From positions 1 through 36,879 of the forward strand of contig DYFM01000002.1 of NCBI GenBank assembly GCA_020725175.1: a DNA stretch of 36,879 nucleotides, written 5' to 3'. The notes below the pieces were generated by a model. The model was not told the origin of the DNA and searched no databases. It was given only the letters and a program-made list of their open reading frames with translations. The first letter of the stretch is position 1, and every line of letters starts with the position of its first letter. The position numbers were made by a program, and so were the translations under genes. Below, in pieces: positions 32,827 to 36,879 of the stretch. This DNA comes from Candidatus Paceibacter sp. (GTDB lineage: Bacteria > Patescibacteriota > Patescibacteriia > Magasanikbacterales > UBA922).

Positions 32827-34392
32827 TTATTGTGAGCTTTGATTTTGAATTAAGTACTCGTAGATTTCTCTTTGTGGCAGGGTGGGCTTGGCATCGATGA
32901 TCCCGTTGATGCTTACACATGAAGCGTTTCTTCCATATCCTCCGTAGGGTTTTGTCCCCCGTTCTATTCCAGGGGCATGAAGGTTTGTATTGTGAATGAT
33001 GGTTGATGTGTCATGAAGAACAGTACCATCAAACAGGGGTTGATCTATTAAGCTGTTTACATACTTGCTTTCACCAAACACGGTGATGTACCCGGCATGC
33101 GGCGCGTATTGTCTGTTTTCAAAGTAATGGGCCAAATCACCATCTCTTTCATATGGTTGAATCATAAAAATTGGCGCAAATAGTTCATTGTAATGTCCAC
33201 CGTCTTTGAGTGGTTTGACAATAATAGTCGGGTAAACGAGGTGTTTTGCGGTGTGAATGACACCGGGAGTGGATGGATCCAACCATTTTTTGTGTTCAAT
33301 AAAGAGTTTTTGGATACGAGCCAAATCTTCCATACACGTGATCGGACCAACCCGTGTCTTTGGGTCATGATAGTCCCCAACGACTACTTGCTCAAGTGAT
33401 GATCGAAGTTCATTTATAAAGTTAGGTAAAACATGTTGATGCACTAAAATACTGTTTGGTGCCGCACAGTCTTGTCCTTGGTTATAGAGTACTACTTCAC
33501 AAGCACTATCAACTGCCGCCCGGATATCTGCATCCTCCGTTACTACAATTGGGTTATGTGCCGCTCCGTTCATTATAAATAAGGTGTTTGGATGAAACTT
33601 CTTTCTAAGAATATTACCGTTTTGTGGCTTCCCTGTAAAGATAACTACATCGGTTGAGAGAGTTTTTGTAGAAAGGAAGTTTTTTTGTTGACGAGAGCGC
33701 TCCTCGATAAATTCTTGTCTACCTAAGTGTGAAAAATGAATGTTTGGTACATACGTATTGATTTCAATTACATCCATCAGATCAAAAAACAAATGTTTCA
33801 TGCTGGCAGGTGGTTTGAGGTGTACCTCGGTACTCATGAAGGCCGGTACAACAGCAAAGCTTACAAACGTGTACAGCGGTTGATTACGTGGAAGAAATAC
33901 TGTTGTGCTATGTACTCGACCGGAAAAATACATTGCGTTTTCAGAAAGATTTGTGAGAAGATCTATGGTTCGACCAAATTCATCTAGCGCGACAGCATGA
34001 GTCTCGTACGTTGTGAGTGTTTGAATAATCAAGTCTTTTTTTGCCTGAAGCACCGCGGCGTACTGTCTGGCACGTTCTATGCTGTTTCGTGGTTCTTGTG
34101 CCTCGATAATTCGATGTGTTGGAGAGGTGGAGGTTAGTCGCTTTACTTTTGGCGAAGTGTATGGAAGTGCCTTACCTAGTTGAACGGCAAGGTTAACTTG
34201 CTGGTTGTTGTGTGTAATAAACTGGGGAAGTTTTACTATATCATTGATACAGTTCCATGTTTGTTTGTATTGTGCCACAATGGTGTAGAGTTTTTTTTGA
34301 ATATTGTCAGGGAGCTTAGATATGTTTCGAATACAAATAATACCGTGTTTCACGGAAAACGTTTCGGCAGAATATAGTGAGGAGTGTTTCAT
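32827..34392 (-). CDS. Aldehyde dehydrogenase superfamily protein, atypical
   Basis: The 521-residue protein shows the ALDH fold over most of its length. FTGKPQNGN resembles the NAD-binding FTGS..G turn, KPP (Lys193) the cofactor lysine region, NQGQDCAAPN the GQxC motif with nucleophile Cys309, and GGYGRN the C-terminal GG.G motif. The usual general-base Glu of the ELGG segment is replaced (MNGAAHNP; Asn275 in my alignment). A CoA-acylating or acyl-reductase-type activity, or a changed substrate, is therefore possible. It starts inside the stop of the SET gene (ATGA overlap), so the two are translated together. Substrate unknown. Confidence 0.78.
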   Translation of the reverse strand: MKHSSLYSAETFSVKHGIICIRNISKLPDNIQKKLYTIVAQYKQTWNCINDIVKLPQFITHNNQQVNLAVQLGKALPYTSPKVKRLTSTSPTHRIIEAQEPRNSIERARQYAAVLQAKKDLIIQTLTTYETHAVALDEFGRTIDLLTNLSENAMYFSGRVHSTTVFLPRNQPLYTFVSFAVVPAFMSTEVHLKPPASMKHLFFDLMDVIEINTYVPNIHFSHLGRQEFIEERSRQQKNFLSTKTLSTDVVIFTGKPQNGNILRKKFHPNTLFIMNGAAHNPIVVTEDADIRAAVDSACEVVLYNQGQDCAAPNSILVHQHVLPNFINELRSSLEQVVVGDYHDPKTRVGPITCMEDLARIQKLFIEHKKWLDPSTPGVIHTAKHLVYPTIIVKPLKDGGHYNELFAPIFMIQPYERDGDLAHYFENRQYAPHAGYITVFGESKYVNSLIDQPLFDGTVLHDTSTIIHNTNLHAPGIERGTKPYGGYGRNASCVSINGIIDAKPTLPQREIYEYLIQNQSSQ

Positions 34393-34850
34393 ATGGTTCG
34401 AATATCCCGTAGCCAGCGGGAAACGTACCTTCCGTAGCGGGCTTTTTGCTCTTGGGGGAGGCGAGAGTAGGCACCAATGATTTTACGGCAGTTTGGCTCT
34501 CGACAGCGGCATTGCAGTGTCCAGTCACTCTCCTCTGTCATTTCATAGTCCCAGGTGAGTTCTTCTCCGGCTGCTATGTCACGCATGGTAACGAGGGTAA
34601 ATAAATCTTCTATGCCGCAGTTTGGATTACATGAATGATTAAGTAGATGGGCAATATTGTTGGACGCGCGGTACTGTGTAGGAGAAAACTGTACCACGAG
34701 ATCACGGATTATTTTTGGTAGGAGCATGGCTGATTCGGCTGTATAAATATCTCCATTAAACGAGGCAATGGCGGTATCTTTTGGGATGTCGGTTGTTGCA
34801 AAAACCCCATAGCCTTTGTGACTAGTTTTGGCAATAAGAACTTGTTTCAT
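34389..34850 (-). CDS. SET-domain protein (putative protein lysine methyltransferase)
   Basis: A 153-residue compact SET protein. The N-terminal GYGVFATTDIPKDT, the pseudoknot motif NHSCNPN (71-77), EELTWDY (96-102) and a post-SET cluster CRCREPNC (114-121) are all present. The SAM-binding, catalytic Tyr and zinc-binding positions therefore appear complete. SET enzymes methylate lysines of proteins; some bacterial ones act on ribosomal or host proteins. No target is evident. The ATG at 34850 is chosen because the longer frame runs through the divergent promoter. Its stop overlaps the ALDH-like start (ATGA). The gene is divergent from the 34942 gene and shares its control region. Confidence 0.88.
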   Translation of the reverse strand: MKQVLIAKTSHKGYGVFATTDIPKDTAIASFNGDIYTAESAMLLPKIIRDLVVQFSPTQYRASNNIAHLLNHSCNPNCGIEDLFTLVTMRDIAAGEELTWDYEMTEESDWTLQCRCREPNCRKIIGAYSRLPQEQKARYGRYVSRWLRDIRTI

Positions 34851-34886
34851 ACATGAAAATTTATGCCTCGTATGTATATCACAACA

Positions 34887-34915
34887 TTGACATAAATTAA
34901 ACAATTTGTTATATT
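34887..34915 (+). promoter_or_regulatory. Consensus promoter of the winged-helix-like gene
   Basis: TTGACA (34887-34892) and TATATT (34910-34915) are spaced by 17 bp. The spacer holds the palindromic AACAA-T-TTGTT, so binding there would block RNA polymerase. Confidence 0.8.
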
Positions 34916-34940
34916 GTTTACATAAATTAAACATTTTGTT
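34890..34940. promoter_or_regulatory. Two direct operator-like repeats, 30-bp period
   Basis: ACATAAATTAAACAATTTGTT (in two parts: 34890-34900 and 34901-34910) and its copy at 34920-34940 match at 20 of 21 positions. Each ends in a short palindrome (AACAATTTGTT and AACATTTTGTT). One covers the promoter spacer and the other reaches the start codon at 34942. The 30-bp spacing is close to three helical turns, so both would lie on the same face. Confidence 0.7.
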
Positions 34941-34941
34941 T

Positions 34942-35787
34942 ATGATTCCAGATAAACGAGTGGAGGGTACAACCGAAACAATAATTCTGGAAATTTTAGC
35001 AAAAAAACCACAACTTTCTGTTCAAAAGCTGTATTCTTTATATGCGCAACAAAGCAAAAACCCCATGACACTACAAGGGTTTTATCGGGTAATACGGAAG
35101 CTTCTCTCACGACGTGTCTTGGTAAAAGAAGGGGGAAGGATGGTGGTTGATGCTGGGTGGATATTGGCTGCTCGTACTTTTGTGGAACAGCTGGAGCAGA
35201 CCTACCTTCAGCCGGTAGTAACAACTAATATACTTTTGGAAGACGGATTGTCCCAGTCGTTTAGTTTTAATTCCTTGCGTGAGATGGACAATTTTTGGAA
35301 TCACGCTCTATTTGTGGTGGTGAGGGACTTGGTGGAGCGAGGAGTTTCCTTTTCTGAGCACACCTATACCGATCACTACTGGCCGCAAATCACGACGAGT
35401 CTTCAGGAGGAACAGGTGTTGTCTTTATACCGCGAGCGCGGAGTGGTAGCATATCATGTGGTGGCAGAACAAACGTTTCTCGGCACTTTGTTATACGATA
35501 CATATGCCAATGAACACTATATACTCCATTTTGGAGAAATCGCTCCTTACGGCCGTAATACATACATTGTTGTTATTGGAGAGTATATATTTGAAACCAG
35601 TGCCCCAAAATATTTATTTGAATTAATTGACGCATTTTTTCACACCGTAAACTCTCTGGCCAATTACAATGCCAGCGAATTGTTGAAACTGATTGATGAA
35701 CCGGGAAAGGTGCAATTGAAGATTTCACATGACAGTAAGCGTGCCAAGGAGATCAGGCAAGAAATTGAAAAAAAGTGTGGAGTATAA
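34942..35787 (+). CDS. Winged-helix-like DNA-binding protein of unknown family
   Basis: This 281-residue protein has an N-terminal region (1-~75) that looks like a winged helix: ETIILEILAKKPQLSVQKLY, then LQGFYRVIRKLLSRRVLVKE and a basic wing with GGRM. The remaining ~200 residues form an unrecognised domain rich in aromatic residues (HYWPQI, LHFGEIAPYGRNTYI), ending in a Lys/Glu-rich helix. The ATG at 34942 is chosen; the earlier TTG would place coding sequence inside the operator repeats. The position of the repeats suggests autoregulation, and probably control of the divergent SET-ALDH pair. Confidence 0.62.
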   Translation: MIPDKRVEGTTETIILEILAKKPQLSVQKLYSLYAQQSKNPMTLQGFYRVIRKLLSRRVLVKEGGRMVVDAGWILAARTFVEQLEQTYLQPVVTTNILLEDGLSQSFSFNSLREMDNFWNHALFVVVRDLVERGVSFSEHTYTDHYWPQITTSLQEEQVLSLYRERGVVAYHVVAEQTFLGTLLYDTYANEHYILHFGEIAPYGRNTYIVVIGEYIFETSAPKYLFELIDAFFHTVNSLANYNASELLKLIDEPGKVQLKISHDSKRAKEIRQEIEKKCGV

Positions 35788-35954
35788 AACTGCTGATGGT
35801 TTTTTGTTTTACTGTTTTTTGACGGAGGTATAATTAGATAGCTGACCCGACGACCGGAGGGAGGAGAGCGCAGCGTGGTCGGAGCGACCAACGGGAGCGA
35901 CGACGTACCAATAAGCCCACTCGAACGATAGTGTGAAAATTATTTTGGTCATTT
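35788..35954. other. Intergenic segment with GGAGCGAC-rich repeat and left inverted repeat
   Basis: Between 35845 and 35905 the sequence is GC-rich with repeated GGAG and GCGAC words and GGTCG/CGACC stems. The left 15-bp inverted repeat (35906-35920) follows. A TATAAT box lies at 35830-35835 but lacks a good -35. Confidence 0.5.
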
Positions 35955-36710
35955 CTAGGAAAGAGCAAACTTTTTGCCGACTTCGTATACTGTTTTCTCG
36001 TTGTTTTTAAGCACCACGATTGGTTTTGAACCGAGCGCTTTCAGATCTTTACCATCCACGTAAATACCAGACTCTTCAGGTATACCAATAATCGGACTAC
36101 TGTGTTCCGTAGAATAGGCAAAAAGTTGATCGTCTTCTGATTCAAGATAATGCGTATATACCGTGTAATCTTTTAACAAATTTAGTCCGTCTAAGGCGCT
36201 GATGCCAATTTCATTAGTGTCACCTTCACCGTTTGGCCCGATTTCAGCGATGGCAATGCTTTTCCCCATTAAAATTGCACCTGCGCTGATGCCGTAAACT
36301 AACTTTTTAGTATCAAGAAAATCAGGTAAAAGGTCGAGGAAATGAGTTTTTTTCAGCTGGTCTAACATAGTAAATGTGTTTCCACCCATAATATAGACGG
36401 CATCAAACTTTTTAAGGTCAGATAGTGTTTTATTTGTAATGTCTTCCCACATAGTTATTTCAATGTCTTTGAACGCTTCTGGCTTTTGAATCCACTCATA
36501 CGTTTTTTCAAAGCTCCAAATCTTGGGAGCAACAGCATGTGGGATGAAAAGAAACTTTTTGCGTGGAAGCAAAGCTGAAAAAAACTCATCCACTTCTTTA
36601 GATTGGTTGGCATCACCGCCTCCGCCTAGAATAAAATTTCTCATAGGCTATAATTTATTGGATTAAGAAATGGCAAAAATAATTTTACCAATCATGTGGG
36701 CTTATTGGTA
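35906..36710. repeat. 15-bp inverted repeats flanking the peptidase E gene
   Basis: TACCAATAAGCCCAC at 35906-35920 is the exact reverse complement of GTGGGCTTATTGGTA at 36696-36710. The two enclose just one gene and its margins, about 805 bp in all. No transposase is present. Confidence 0.75.
35955..36644 (-). CDS. Peptidase E (S51) family protein
   Basis: The 229-residue protein resembles dipeptidase E and related Ser peptidases with a class-I-glutamine-amidotransferase-like fold. It opens with NFILGGGGDA, has YIMGGNTFTML, and carries the nucleophile elbow GISAGAILM with its serine at about residue 120. Family members cleave Asp-X dipeptides; cyanophycinase is a relative, so the exact substrate is uncertain. 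No signal peptide is seen, implying a cytoplasmic enzyme. It is enclosed by 15-bp inverted repeats, which may indicate transfer as a single-gene unit. Confidence 0.87.
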   Translation of the reverse strand: MRNFILGGGGDANQSKEVDEFFSALLPRKKFLFIPHAVAPKIWSFEKTYEWIQKPEAFKDIEITMWEDITNKTLSDLKKFDAVYIMGGNTFTMLDQLKKTHFLDLLPDFLDTKKLVYGISAGAILMGKSIAIAEIGPNGEGDTNEIGISALDGLNLLKDYTVYTHYLESEDDQLFAYSTEHSSPIIGIPEESGIYVDGKDLKALGSKPIVVLKNNEKTVYEVGKKFALS

Positions 36711-36825
36711 TGTTAGACAACGTTCCTGCGTATGAGATGTTGCGACCGCAGAGAGCAATATGGGAGAACGACGGCAGGAGCGAGCCAGATATACGCTGTT
36801 GTCGGACAACACCCTACATACGAAC
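36707..36825. other. Large imperfect hairpin beside the right inverted repeat
   Basis: From outside inward: GTATGTTAG with CTACATAC, GACAAC with GTTGTC, and CCTGC with GCAGG. Together they make a ~120-bp fold-back. A separate palindrome GTTGTC-G-GACAAC lies at its right end. The remainder to 36879 is AT-rich with no gene. Confidence 0.55.
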
Positions 36826-36879
36826 TCATTCATTATTTATCTAAAATAACATACATTTTTTCTATAAACTTTAATCCAT

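Noticed and set aside
36707-36825. Integron attC site
   Set aside because: A GTTAGAC core-like heptamer is present, but the matching partner core and typical inner boxes are not, and there is no integrase or second cassette.
1-36879. Alternative genetic code (TGA as Gly) known in some CPR groups
   Set aside because: Several genes end properly at TGA, for example polA and the SET gene, and no in-frame TGA is needed in the conserved genes.

Overview
This window looks like a chromosomal segment of a candidate phyla radiation (Patescibacteria, Parcubacteria-like) bacterium. The signs are a standard code with TGA as stop, tRNAs without an encoded CCA, few Shine-Dalgarno sites, small housekeeping genes, a PolA without proofreading residues, and intergenic tracts of short quasi-repeated words. 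No search could be run, so the taxonomic assignment is an inference.

Left part (1-8990): two tRNA-Asp-like sequences lacking the anticodon loop, tRNA-fMet and tRNA-Gly, a KefB-type cation/proton antiporter, a lipoprotein nuclease of the SNase family, and a minus-strand block in which a TrmB-like regulator is followed by a CDP-alcohol phosphatidyltransferase and a large exported protein with five lamin-tail domains, two PKD domains and OB folds.

Middle (9000-17700): a heme-oxygenase-like diiron protein paired with a methyltransferase, a cluster of DnaA boxes mixed with three 20-bp palindromes, and a strongly promoted, highly structured non-coding RNA of about 430 nt that I cannot assign to a family. 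After these come a DksA/TraR zinc-finger protein, lspA, comM, a LysM/M23 peptidase and a trigger factor with a histidine-rich tail.

Replication core (17800-25600): a frameshifted small methyltransferase, a DUF167 protein, yidD, rnpA and rpmH on the minus strand. Facing them are dnaA and dnaN on the plus strand, with DnaA boxes before dnaA and a row of yTATCCCCA sites between dnaA and dnaN. A GHKL ATPase-like protein and a cyclopropane fatty acid synthase follow. The rpmH-oriC-dnaA-dnaN layout is classical, but yidC is not next to yidD.

Right part (25600-36879): a long class A penicillin-binding protein, a 3D-domain wall protein behind an attenuator-like leader, tRNA-Cys and polA. Next is a translationally coupled SET methyltransferase/aldehyde dehydrogenase-like pair divergent from a winged-helix-like gene whose promoter carries repeated operators, then a peptidase E family gene flanked by 15-bp inverted repeats.

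Several genes fit cell-envelope work: the PBP, LysM/M23 peptidase, 3D protein, LspA with its lipoprotein substrate, Cfa, the CDP-alcohol transferase and the lamin-tail protein. The best candidates for something undescribed are the 10.6-11.4 kb DnaA-box/palindrome/ncRNA block, the SET-ALDH-regulator locus, the diiron-oxidase/methyltransferase pair and the anticodon-less tRNA copies.
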